From an uncultured Lachnospiraceae bacterium (lineage in GTDB: Bacteria; Bacillota; Clostridia; Lachnospirales; Lachnospiraceae), in contig CAOKWI010000027.1 in assembly GCA_948473115.1 (NCBI GenBank), positions 1 to 50,815 of the forward strand: a stretch of 50,815 nt of DNA, written 5' to 3'. This document shows, one piece after another, positions 1 through 7,185 of this stretch. The notes beneath the pieces are model-generated. The model ran no database searches. It worked only from the letters and a program-made list of their open reading frames with translations, and was not told the origin of the DNA. How positions within the stretch are numbered: the stretch's first letter is position 1; each line of letters starts with the position of its first letter. Both the position numbers and the translations under genes were made by a program.

Positions 1-87
1 TAATTTATATCCCGCACCATCGGTAAGCGGGAACATTTGACGCACTGAATAATTTGTACCCCGCACCATCAGTAAGCGGCAACATTT
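1..87. repeat. Two tandem copies of a 38-bp intergenic repeat
   Basis: Positions 1-38 and 50-87 carry the same 38-bp unit with five visible differences, sharing the core CCGCACCATC. The units are 49 bp apart start to start, and the first may continue outside the window. The rest of the stretch to about 360 shows no gene I can support: the minus-strand frame at 5-391 has no family resemblance and its C-terminus is just the repeat translated. I read this as a non-coding intergenic repeat. Confidence 0.6.
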
Positions 88-366
88 TCTGTACTTTTAT
101 TGTACGCAGAAAATGGGAAAAAAGCAATGACACATTTTTGAAATTTTGCATTTGGACAGGTATGCTGGCAACAGGACATGGGGGCATTTTATCGCATGCG
201 AAAAGAGCGGATTTTAGTGTCACTTTTTTGGGGTGCAGGACTAAATTCCACTTGGATGAGGGTATATGGAGCGGTCCTGGCAGCCGCCTGTGGATAGTTG
301 TTTTATTTTTTGAGAAGATAGTGCACACACTCAATTTGGTCAGGACGCAATTTCCTGTAAACCCAA

Positions 367-404
367 AAAAGAGAACTTCATGGCATTCCATAAAGTTCTC
401 TTTT
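367..404 (-). terminator. Rho-independent terminator after the NlpC/P60 gene
   Basis: Perfect 12-bp inverted arms (367-378 and 393-404, AAAAGAGAACTT type) with a 14-nt loop, followed on the minus strand by a T run. It lies about 70 nt past the stop codon of the NlpC/P60 gene. Confidence 0.8.
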
Positions 405-475
405 ACATTCTATATCAGTCATGCATCAGAATCGTTCCTGACCAAAATCCCGAAAAACTCTCCTACACTGGCGGC

Positions 476-1519
476 TTAATCCTGCAATACCCTTACACAC
501 CTGACAACCGTGCGGTAATTGTAATTACTGATCTTAATACCCGTGGTAGGGCTGCTGGCATGGATGACCTTGCCTCCACCGATGTAGATTGCCACATGGT
601 TGATGGTACCTGAGCTGTTCGCGTAGAATACCAGGTCGCCCGGCTTTAAGTCGGATGCGCTGATCTTCACGCCCTCCTTTGCCTGGGAACCGGAGTGATG
701 GCTGAGGCTGACGCCAAACTTCTTGAATACGCTCAGCACAAACCCGGAACAGTCAGCGCCCTTTGTCAGGCTTGTCCCGCCCCATACATAGGGATTGCCC
801 AAAAACTGCTTCGCATACTCTACCAGTTCCACACGGACATCGGATACACCCTGGCCATACAAAAGCTCCGTCATGGTGATGGCTGTGTCCAGTCTCTGCT
901 CCACGGTGACATACTCCGCTGATACATACGCTTCCTCGCCGTCGATGGAAACCTTGATCCATCCCTCCAGCGTCTCCACGTACTCCAGCTCTTCCCCCTT
1001 GGGGACCTGGGTCAGGACCGCGCTCTCCGTGTTGGCTTCATCCCTTACATTCAGCCCGTCCGTATTCACAAGCACTACCGTGCGCACCAGGTCATTGGCC
1101 GCAAGCTTCGCGTCCGGGCCGGTAAACAGGAATTCCGTACTCACGTATCCTTCCACTTCACCGGATGTAATATGTGCCCATCCGTCCATCATTTCCAGCA
1201 CTTCACAGGCCGAATTTTTAGGCATCTTGCCCACCATCTTGCTGTCGGTGGAAGGAGCCTCCCTCACGTTCAGGTTTCCGCTCTCCACATTTGCGATACC
1301 GATGTTGGTATAGCCCCAGGAAGCGCCCTGTGCCTGCTGTGCAAATTCCTTATATTCCTCCGTGGTATGTGTGGTCTCAAACAAAGACGCCACTCCCGCT
1401 GTCTGCAGGACGCTTGTCCCCTCTGACGCACACACGGTCAGGGGCGCCTCCAGTGCCAGGCAGCACACCAGTCCTGCGGAAACCATCGCTACTCTCTTCT
1501 TCACCTTAAAATATCTCAT
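476..1519 (-). CDS. Secreted NlpC/P60 peptidoglycan endopeptidase with two SH3b domains
   Basis: This 347-residue protein is predicted to be exported and to cleave peptidoglycan stem peptides in the wall. Residues 1-31 form a signal peptide (KVKKR charge, then a hydrophobic core, ending near VCAS). Two bacterial SH3 domains follow at about 78-133 and 148-205, each with the LNVR motif typical of wall-binding SH3b. The C-terminal 115 residues are the NlpC/P60 domain: Cys257 in GADCSGF, His308 in INHVAIY and His320 in VIHASS form the expected triad. The gene is monocistronic, with a consensus promoter, WalR-like boxes in the leader and its own terminator. WalRK control of wall hydrolases is established in Bacillus and Staphylococcus; here it is inferred from the boxes. 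Confidence 0.93.
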   Translation of the reverse strand: MRYFKVKKRVAMVSAGLVCCLALEAPLTVCASEGTSVLQTAGVASLFETTHTTEEYKEFAQQAQGASWGYTNIGIANVESGNLNVREAPSTDSKMVGKMPKNSACEVLEMMDGWAHITSGEVEGYVSTEFLFTGPDAKLAANDLVRTVVLVNTDGLNVRDEANTESAVLTQVPKGEELEYVETLEGWIKVSIDGEEAYVSAEYVTVEQRLDTAITMTELLYGQGVSDVRVELVEYAKQFLGNPYVWGGTSLTKGADCSGFVLSVFKKFGVSLSHHSGSQAKEGVKISASDLKPGDLVFYANSSGTINHVAIYIGGGKVIHASSPTTGIKISNYNYRTVVRCVRVLQD

Positions 1520-1551
1520 GTACCTAATCCCTTTATAAAAATGAAATCTGA

Positions 1552-1579
1552 ATTACAATATTGTTACAAATTTGTTACA
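1552..1579 (-). promoter_or_regulatory. Three WalR (YycF)-like half-sites
   Basis: On the minus strand TGTAAC, TGTAAC and TGTAAT follow one another with exactly 5 nt between them (11-bp period). This fits the WalR consensus TGTWAH-N5-TGTWAH twice in a row. They lie just downstream of the predicted -10, between promoter and start codon of the NlpC/P60 gene. Confidence 0.6.
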
Positions 1580-1589
1580 TCTAAAACAG

Positions 1590-1618
1590 ATTATACCTTT
1601 GCAACCAGCATATGTCAA
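1590..1618 (-). promoter_or_regulatory. Consensus sigma-A promoter of the NlpC/P60 gene
   Basis: TTGACA (1618-1613), a 17-nt spacer and TATAAT (1595-1590) on the minus strand: both hexamers are perfect. The start codon is about 65 nt past the expected transcription start. Confidence 0.85.
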
Positions 1619-1681
1619 CAGATTCCATCAAAAAAGATTAAATAATTCCATAAAAAATAATTAAATAATCTACAAAAATTC

Positions 1682-3334
1682 TTAAGAAATAGCCTCCAGA
1701 TCCGCGTCCTTCTCCGCATTCATGACTGCAAACGCAATATTGGTGGCGTGATCCGCCACTCTCTCCAGCCCGGACACCACATCAGAGAATACCATACCGG
1801 ACTCAGGCGTACACTCCCCCTTGGTCAGGCGGTCCACATGCATCTGCTGCAGCGCCCGCTCCTTCTCGTCTATCTTGTCCTCCAGCGCGATGATATCCTG
1901 CATATGGCTCTCATCGCTCCTGACAAACATAGCGATGGAATACTGGATCAGGTTGTTCACCATATCCAGCATTTCACCCATTTCCCTCTGCGCTTCTTTG
2001 CTGAATACCAGCCCCTGTTCCTTCCGCTGCCTCGCGGCATCCGCCACGTTCTCCGCATGGTCTCCAATACGCTCGATATCGTTTACCACATGGAACAGCG
2101 CGCCCAGACTCTTCAGATCCTCAATGGGCAGCGTGGTCTGGTTGATCTTTACCAGGTAATCGGTGATGGCATGGTTCAGGAAATCAATGTTCTTCTCCAC
2201 CTCATACACCTCTTCAATATCTTCCTCATCCAGCGTGATCAGGGCATTCATGGCACGGTTCAGGTTCTCACTGGCAAGGGACGCCATACGGTCCAGCTCC
2301 TTCACCACCTCGAACACTGCCGTCGCGGGATTGAACACCACCTTGTCACCAATGTACTTCAGCTGATAACTCTCCCTGTAGCCCACCTTCTTGTCCTCGC
2401 CGGGCACACACAGCACGGAGAGCTTTACGATCCACTTTGAAAAAGGGAACAGCACAATCACCTGGAAAATCTTGATCAGGGTATGGGCATTAGCCACAAA
2501 ACGGCCGTTATCCCTGGAGATCGCCCAGATCATCCTGGTCACGGGCTCCTCCGCCGCAAACAGCACCACATACAGCACCACCGTACCGATCACATTGAAC
2601 CAGAAATGGATCAGCGCCGCCCTCTTGGCATCCTTCTTGCCCGCCAGGGAAGCAAGGAGCGCCGTGGTACACGCGCCGATATTGCATCCTAAGATTATGT
2701 ACAGGGCAATATGCAGGGAAAGCAGATCCTGGTTTGCCAGCAGCAGCACGATACTGACCGTCACGGAGGAACTCTGGATCACAGAGGTCAGCACCAGTCC
2801 CACAAGGGTTGCCACAAACGGATTCTTCAGCGAACTCAGCAGGTTCACCACCTCCGGCACCTCCCGCATGCTGGCCATGGAACTGGACATGGTACTCAGC
2901 CCCAGGAACAGAATGCCGAAGCCGATGATGATCTCCGCGAACTTTTTCACCTTTTCCTTGGAACAGAACATGACCACAAGCACGCCCACAAGCAGGATCA
3001 CCGGCGCATATGCCGACAGGTTGAAGGACACCAGCTGCGAGGTGATGGTCGTACCGATATTGGCCCCAAAGATCACCCCCGCCGCCTGGTACAGATTCAT
3101 CAGTCCGGCATTTACAAAGCTGACCACCATGGCCGTGCAGGCTGATGAGGACTGGATGATACCTGTAAACACGATTCCCACCAGCATCCCGGAAAAGCGG
3201 TTGGTGGTAAAGATCTCCAGGATACGCCGAAGCTTTGCGCCGGCGACTTTCTCGATGGCCTCGCTCATCACGCGCATCCCAAACAGAAAGAGCCCCAGTC
3301 CCCCCGCCATTGACAGTAGAATACTTGCATTCAT
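1682..3334 (-). CDS. Na/Pi cotransporter family protein with PhoU-like tail
   Basis: A 550-residue membrane protein of the NptA type, expected to import phosphate with sodium. The N-terminal part has two copies of the Na/Pi cotransporter repeat, each marked by a QSSS motif (QSSSACTAM and QSSSVTVSI), amid about eight hydrophobic segments. The last 200 residues are a soluble helical PhoU-like domain with repeated acidic and heptad patterns (ERIGDHAENV, ERVADHATNI). I place the start at the ATG of MNASILLSM (3334), which has AAGGG upstream; the 34 extra in-frame codons would begin upstream of the predicted transcription start. It sits just after ribF but has its own promoter, so it is probably an independent transcript. 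Confidence 0.9.
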   Translation of the reverse strand: MNASILLSMAGGLGLFLFGMRVMSEAIEKVAGAKLRRILEIFTTNRFSGMLVGIVFTGIIQSSSACTAMVVSFVNAGLMNLYQAAGVIFGANIGTTITSQLVSFNLSAYAPVILLVGVLVVMFCSKEKVKKFAEIIIGFGILFLGLSTMSSSMASMREVPEVVNLLSSLKNPFVATLVGLVLTSVIQSSSVTVSIVLLLANQDLLSLHIALYIILGCNIGACTTALLASLAGKKDAKRAALIHFWFNVIGTVVLYVVLFAAEEPVTRMIWAISRDNGRFVANAHTLIKIFQVIVLFPFSKWIVKLSVLCVPGEDKKVGYRESYQLKYIGDKVVFNPATAVFEVVKELDRMASLASENLNRAMNALITLDEEDIEEVYEVEKNIDFLNHAITDYLVKINQTTLPIEDLKSLGALFHVVNDIERIGDHAENVADAARQRKEQGLVFSKEAQREMGEMLDMVNNLIQYSIAMFVRSDESHMQDIIALEDKIDEKERALQQMHVDRLTKGECTPESGMVFSDVVSGLERVADHATNIAFAVMNAEKDADLEAIS

Positions 3335-3434
3335 TTTGTGTTTCCCTTCATGATCATACAAACAGGTTTTCGGTTTAAAATCAGTTCTATCTGCAACACT
3401 TTCAATTCCATGTCGATTTACAGCAGATACAACC

Positions 3435-3463
3435 ATTCTACGTGAAAATACAAAAAGTTACAA
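3435..3463 (-). promoter_or_regulatory. Predicted promoter of the Na/Pi cotransporter gene
   Basis: TTGTAA, 17 nt, TAGAAT on the minus strand, in the 36-bp gap and first codons after ribF. It would give a leader of about 90 nt before the ATG at 3334. Confidence 0.6.
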
Positions 3464-3472
3464 TATCTATTT

Positions 3473-4390
3473 TTATTTTTGGTATGCAGCCCCCGCTTTT
3501 ATATCCTTTTCCAGCTGCCCGCGCAGGGCCTCCACGCTTTCAAACCGCCGCTCCGGCCTGCTGTATTCCAGCAGGTACACCTCTATGGGCTCCCCGTAAA
3601 TATCCTCCTGAAAGTCATACAGATAAGACTCCAGCCCCATGACGCGCTGCTCGGTGACGGTAGGCTTATAGCCCACATTGCTGATGGCGCGGTAAAGCCT
3701 GCCCCTGTGCCGGACCTGTGAAAAATAGACGCCGTTTGGGGGAAGCAGCTTGCTCTCCCGGGGAAGCAGGTTCACCGTGGGAAAACCCAGGTTCCTGCCC
3801 AGCTGATTGCCTTTCACCACGGTGCCCAGCACCGGATAGGGCATACCGAGCAGCTTTTCCGCCAACCTCATATCCCCCTTTTCCACGCAGCCGCGGACAT
3901 AGGTGGAACTGACCTCCCTTCCATCCAGACAGACCTTGGCGATGGTCTTTACCCGGAACCCCAGTTCAGGCCCCAGCCGTTGAAGCAGTTCCGCATTTCC
4001 GGCGCCTCCCGCACCGAAAGACAGGTCGCTGCCCGCCGCCAGGAACCTGGCCTGCATCCGCTCCGCCAGGATCTCTGTGGCAAAGGTCTCCGGCGCTGTC
4101 GCCGCAGTCTCATGGGTCATGGGAAATTCGATCAGGATATCCACGCCTGCGCGTTCAAACAGCACATGCTTCTCTTCCTTTGTGGTCAGCTCTTTTCCGT
4201 CCGACTGCCCAAAAAGGACTGCCGGCGCCGGGTCGAAGGTAAAGACACAGGCGCAGAGCCCGTCCTTCTTTTTCTCCCGGATCTCTTCCAGCAGTCTCCT
4301 GTGTCCGATATGTATGCCATCAAATTTCCCGATAGCCACAGCGGTTTCCCTGTCCAGATAAAAATCCGTCGTATTCGCTATAATCTCCAA
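3473..4390 (-). CDS. ribF: Bifunctional riboflavin kinase / FAD synthetase
   Basis: RibF phosphorylates riboflavin to FMN and adenylylates FMN to FAD in the cytoplasm. The 305-residue protein has an N-terminal nucleotidyltransferase domain with the HIGH signature (residues 27-30, GIHIGHRRLL) and a C-terminal riboflavin kinase domain with LGFPTVNL and a GVYFSQV strand. I place the start at a TTG (4390), 7 nt after the truB stop, because similarity to RibF begins there (LEIIANTTDF) and the frame further upstream only mirrors truB. No ATG suits. A weak GAG-rich Shine-Dalgarno lies in the end of truB, which suggests translational coupling. It is the last gene of the nusA-infB operon. Confidence 0.92.
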   Translation of the reverse strand: MEIIANTTDFYLDRETAVAIGKFDGIHIGHRRLLEEIREKKKDGLCACVFTFDPAPAVLFGQSDGKELTTKEEKHVLFERAGVDILIEFPMTHETAATAPETFATEILAERMQARFLAAGSDLSFGAGGAGNAELLQRLGPELGFRVKTIAKVCLDGREVSSTYVRGCVEKGDMRLAEKLLGMPYPVLGTVVKGNQLGRNLGFPTVNLLPRESKLLPPNGVYFSQVRHRGRLYRAISNVGYKPTVTEQRVMGLESYLYDFQEDIYGEPIEVYLLEYSRPERRFESVEALRGQLEKDIKAGAAYQK

Positions 4391-4397
4391 ACCGTGA

Positions 4398-5300
4398 TCA
4401 CTCTTTCTCCAAAAACATTTTAACCGGCTTATACCGTCCTTCCGCCTCCTCATAGGCGTAAATTCCAGCAAAGCTTCCGTCAGGGCGGTGGAAACGCACC
4501 CACTCCCCTCCGCCGTAGACCTGCTTTTCCTCCGTCTGGCCGGGGTAAATGGCATTCCCGTTCTCCAGGAGCCTCAGAGCCTCCCCGCTGACACGCAGAA
4601 CCGGGCGGTCCTGAAAACAGCTTTCCACAGGATGCAACGCCTCCGAAAGCCTGCCCGTATCCTTTAATCCCTGGAGCTGCCCCAGCGTGAAGGCCTGCCC
4701 CAGGCCGAACCGTCCCACCCGGGTGCGCCGCAGGCTCCCCATGGTTCCACTGCAGCCCAGCTTATTCCCGATGTCCGCGCAAAGGGTACGGATATAGGTT
4801 CCTTTCGAACAGACCACCCGCATTTTCACCACCGGTATTTCCAGTTCCAGGATCTCCAATTCGTGGATCACGACAGGTCTCGCCCTGCGCTCCACTTCCC
4901 TGCCCTCCCTGGCCAGTTCATACAGCCGCCTGCCGTTTACCTTGAGGGCGGAATACATGGGAGGAACCTGGTCGTAATGACCCACAAAGGACATACAGGC
5001 CTCCCTGATCTCTCCCTCCGACGCTTCCACGGAATGCCTGTCCAGCACCTGTCCGGTGATATCCTGGGTGTCTGTCTCCACACCCAGAAGCAGCTCCGCC
5101 ACATATTCCTTGTCCTTGTCGGTAAGCAGATCGCAGAGCTTCGTTCCGCTGCCCAGGCATATGGGCAGTACCCCTGTGGCCATGGGATCCAGGGTTCCCG
5201 TGTGCCCGATCTTACGCTGCCCGCAGATCCCCCGCATCTTGGCCACCACGTCAGCGGAAGTAAAATCCGGCTCTTTATCGATTATAATAATTCCGTTCAT
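4398..5300 (-). CDS. truB: tRNA pseudouridine(55) synthase TruB
   Basis: TruB makes pseudouridine 55 in the T-loop of tRNAs. The 300-residue protein starts MNGIIIIDKE, the classical TruB N-terminus, and carries the catalytic motif GHTGTLDPMATGVL with the nucleophilic Asp at residue 38. Further motifs are the KGTYIRTL segment and a C-terminal PUA-like stretch. The longer frame, beginning about 40 codons upstream, runs through a structured repeat and is not used. The upstream Shine-Dalgarno is weak (GGAACTGGA) and belongs to a 16-bp sequence repeated just after the nrnA stop. Insertion of a 322-bp element therefore separated truB from nrnA while preserving its start region. Confidence 0.94.
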   Translation of the reverse strand: MNGIIIIDKEPDFTSADVVAKMRGICGQRKIGHTGTLDPMATGVLPICLGSGTKLCDLLTDKDKEYVAELLLGVETDTQDITGQVLDRHSVEASEGEIREACMSFVGHYDQVPPMYSALKVNGRRLYELAREGREVERRARPVVIHELEILELEIPVVKMRVVCSKGTYIRTLCADIGNKLGCSGTMGSLRRTRVGRFGLGQAFTLGQLQGLKDTGRLSEALHPVESCFQDRPVLRVSGEALRLLENGNAIYPGQTEEKQVYGGGEWVRFHRPDGSFAGIYAYEEAEGRYKPVKMFLEKE

Positions 5301-5302
5301 TC

Positions 5303-5656
5303 TGATTCCAGTTCCGTCCCTGCACGTCAGCACCCATTGTTCTGAAAGAAATTTCATCTGCTCAGGCCGCAGCTGAAATTTATTCCACCTGTGCGGTTGC
5401 AATCCAATGACCTGTCTGCATGCCATTTATGGCAATGCAGACGAGGCGTTGGATTAGCAACCCACTCTCAAGAGGGTGTGTAAACACCCCTCTTTATGAG
5501 CTAAAACGCGGATGCGTAAGCAGCCGCAGGAGCGCGTAAGCGCGGGTTTTGTGAATGTGAGAGTCAGGTTGGATGCTCCTTGGAGCGTCCAACCGCACAG
5601 GTGAAATTTCTTTCGGGTGCTTTCGTTCCGGGACTGTTTTTGATTCCAGTTCCGTC
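5303..5656. repeat. Structured 322-bp insertion flanked by 16-bp direct repeats between nrnA and truB
   Basis: The same 16 bp (TGATTCCAGTTCCGTC) occur at 5303-5318, next to the truB ATG, and at 5641-5656, touching the nrnA stop. Removing one copy plus the 322 bp between would leave nrnA and truB 18 bp apart. Inside, the arms CACCTGTGCGGTTG (about 5387) and its reverse complement (about 5590) form an inverted repeat. GAAAGAAATTTCA near both ends adds to the terminal symmetry. Further hairpins fill the centre, for example around 5417-5443 and 5473-5497. It contains no coding frame I can support. It looks like a non-autonomous, palindromic mobile element. Confidence 0.65.
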
Positions 5657-6613
5657 TCAGATATTATCTAATTGCTTCTCAATATGTAGGGAAAGATTGT
5701 TCACGCAGTCATGAAAAGTTCCCCGCATGGTACAGCCCGCGGCCCGGGCATGACCGCCGCCGCCGAAAAAAGATGCCACCTCGGCCGCGTTGACCTTCTC
5801 GCTGGTGCGCAGACTTACCTTATATTCCAGCACATCCGTCTGGTACATAAAAATGGCACAGTCGATCCCGCCTATATTGCGCAGCTGATTCACGATGCCG
5901 TCCAGGTCTTTCGGTTCCGCGTCGTAGAACTGCATCACCTTCCGGTCTATGCAGCTGACAATGCATCTGCCTTCCATAAACCGGATGCTCTCCAGCAAAG
6001 CCCTGCCCATAATGTTCGACTGAATGTAAGTCTTCTGGTAAAAGGTCTCCTGGATCAACCTGGGGAAATCAAAGCCATAACTGATCAGCTTCGCTCCCTT
6101 CTCCATGGTGGCGGGAGTGGTATTGGAATACTGGAATATCCCCGTGTCGTGGATGATCCCCACATACAGCGCCATCGCCAGCTCCCTGTCCAGCTTCTCC
6201 CCATCCATCAGGTCATAGAGAACCTCACAGGTGGAGCCAATCTCCGGTGCGATGTGATTCAGGTCGCCGCAGCCTTTGTTTGTGATGTGATGGTCAATAT
6301 TGATCCTTTTCCCCGCCGCCTGGAAATATTTGTAAGCGTCACCAAGACGGTCCTCTGCGCAGTCCAGTACGATGAAAACGTCAAAGGTCTCCTCCTCGCC
6401 GAACATGCTGTCGATCTCATCAAACCCTTTCAGTTCACGGAAAATATCCGCAGGCCTCTCCAGAAACACCTTTACCTGCGCCTGGGGCAGGCACTTACGC
6501 AGATACATCTGCATGGAAAGGCATGCCCCCACGCAGTCGCCGTCAGGGCGGATATGACCGCCGACGCCTATTCTCTTCGCATCCTGACATTCATCCAATA
6601 AGTTCCATTCCAT
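5657..6613 (-). CDS. nrnA: DHH/DHHA1 phosphoesterase, NrnA-like nanoRNase/pAp phosphatase
   Basis: NrnA-type enzymes degrade very short RNAs and dephosphorylate pAp in the cytoplasm. The 318-residue protein shows the DHH metal motifs in order: H20-x3-D24-x-D26 (HIRPDGD), D84 (VLDCAEDR), and D107-H108-H109 (NIDHHITN). The C-terminal DHHA1 domain has the GGGGHARAAGC glycine motif. Its Shine-Dalgarno (GAGG) overlaps the stop codon of rbfA, 9 nt upstream, so translation is probably coupled. The position between rbfA and truB is the usual one in Firmicutes, which supports NrnA over other DHH proteins. Confidence 0.9.
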   Translation of the reverse strand: MEWNLLDECQDAKRIGVGGHIRPDGDCVGACLSMQMYLRKCLPQAQVKVFLERPADIFRELKGFDEIDSMFGEEETFDVFIVLDCAEDRLGDAYKYFQAAGKRINIDHHITNKGCGDLNHIAPEIGSTCEVLYDLMDGEKLDRELAMALYVGIIHDTGIFQYSNTTPATMEKGAKLISYGFDFPRLIQETFYQKTYIQSNIMGRALLESIRFMEGRCIVSCIDRKVMQFYDAEPKDLDGIVNQLRNIGGIDCAIFMYQTDVLEYKVSLRTSEKVNAAEVASFFGGGGHARAAGCTMRGTFHDCVNNLSLHIEKQLDNI

Positions 6614-6622
6614 ATAAAAACC

Positions 6623-7048
6623 TCATTCTTCGTCGTCAGAGACATCCGCACCTTCCTCGCCGGCAGCGCCCTCTCTGTCCTTAATGGTTTCGTTGTCCCT
6701 GGCAATCACCTCGTCAATCCTGCGGGACATATTGACACCGTATTCGATGGACTGATCCATAACAAACGTTATCTCCGGGGTGTTGCGGAGATTGATCGTC
6801 CTTGCCAGCTGCTTTTTTATAAAGCCTTCCGCACTTTTCAGGCCCTGCAGGGTGGCCTCCCTGACCTCTTCACTGCCCAGCACACTGATCCACGCCTTGC
6901 AGCTTTTCAGGTCGGGAGCCACCTCCACAGACACCACGCTTGTCCAGGGACTGATCCGGGGATCCTTGATCTCCCCCCGGATAATCTCCGCCAGCACACG
7001 CTGCACCTCCCCGTTGATACGGGTATTCTTAACACTGTTTTTTCTCAT
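6623..7048 (-). CDS. rbfA: 30S ribosome-binding factor A
   Basis: RbfA assists late maturation of the 30S subunit and 16S rRNA 5' end, and helps in the cold. The 141-residue protein has the family pattern: RINGEVQRVLAEII at the start, the IKDPRIS motif, then a KH-type fold with the strand CKAWISVLG and the segment RNTPEITFVMD. The last 20 residues are acidic and likely disordered. It follows infB, as usual, but is separated from it by 132 bp of strongly structured DNA, longer than expected in this operon. Confidence 0.94.
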   Translation of the reverse strand: MRKNSVKNTRINGEVQRVLAEIIRGEIKDPRISPWTSVVSVEVAPDLKSCKAWISVLGSEEVREATLQGLKSAEGFIKKQLARTINLRNTPEITFVMDQSIEYGVNMSRRIDEVIARDNETIKDREGAAGEEGADVSDDEE

Positions 7049-7100
7049 ATTACCTCACAATATATACTCACGGTCTATGCCATTCCACTCACAGCGCACC

Positions 7101-7185
7101 GAAAGAATGGCGCATGCCATTCTTTCCGCTGAGACTTAGATTTTCTTAGCCACAGTACTTATGTGGCTTAGAAAATCTTCTCAGC
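7101..7185. repeat. Two successive large hairpins between infB and rbfA
   Basis: The first is a perfect 11-bp stem with a 4-nt loop (7101-7126). The second (7128-7185) is a long imperfect stem: the outer arms GCTGAG/CTCAGC and the inner arms AGATTTTCTTAGCCAC and its near-complement close over a short loop, and the right arm contains the infB stop codon. Neither has a clear T run on the minus strand, so they may act as mRNA processing or attenuation structures, or be an inserted palindromic repeat. Confidence 0.65.

Noticed and set aside
5..391. Minus-strand frame of 128 codons in the first intergenic region
   Set aside because: Its end is the translated 38-bp repeat, it runs through the terminator of the NlpC/P60 gene, and no family is recognised.
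5319..5640. tRNA or known riboswitch in the nrnA-truB gap
   Set aside because: Hairpins are present but no cloverleaf, T-loop or recognised riboswitch core; direct repeats fit an insertion better.
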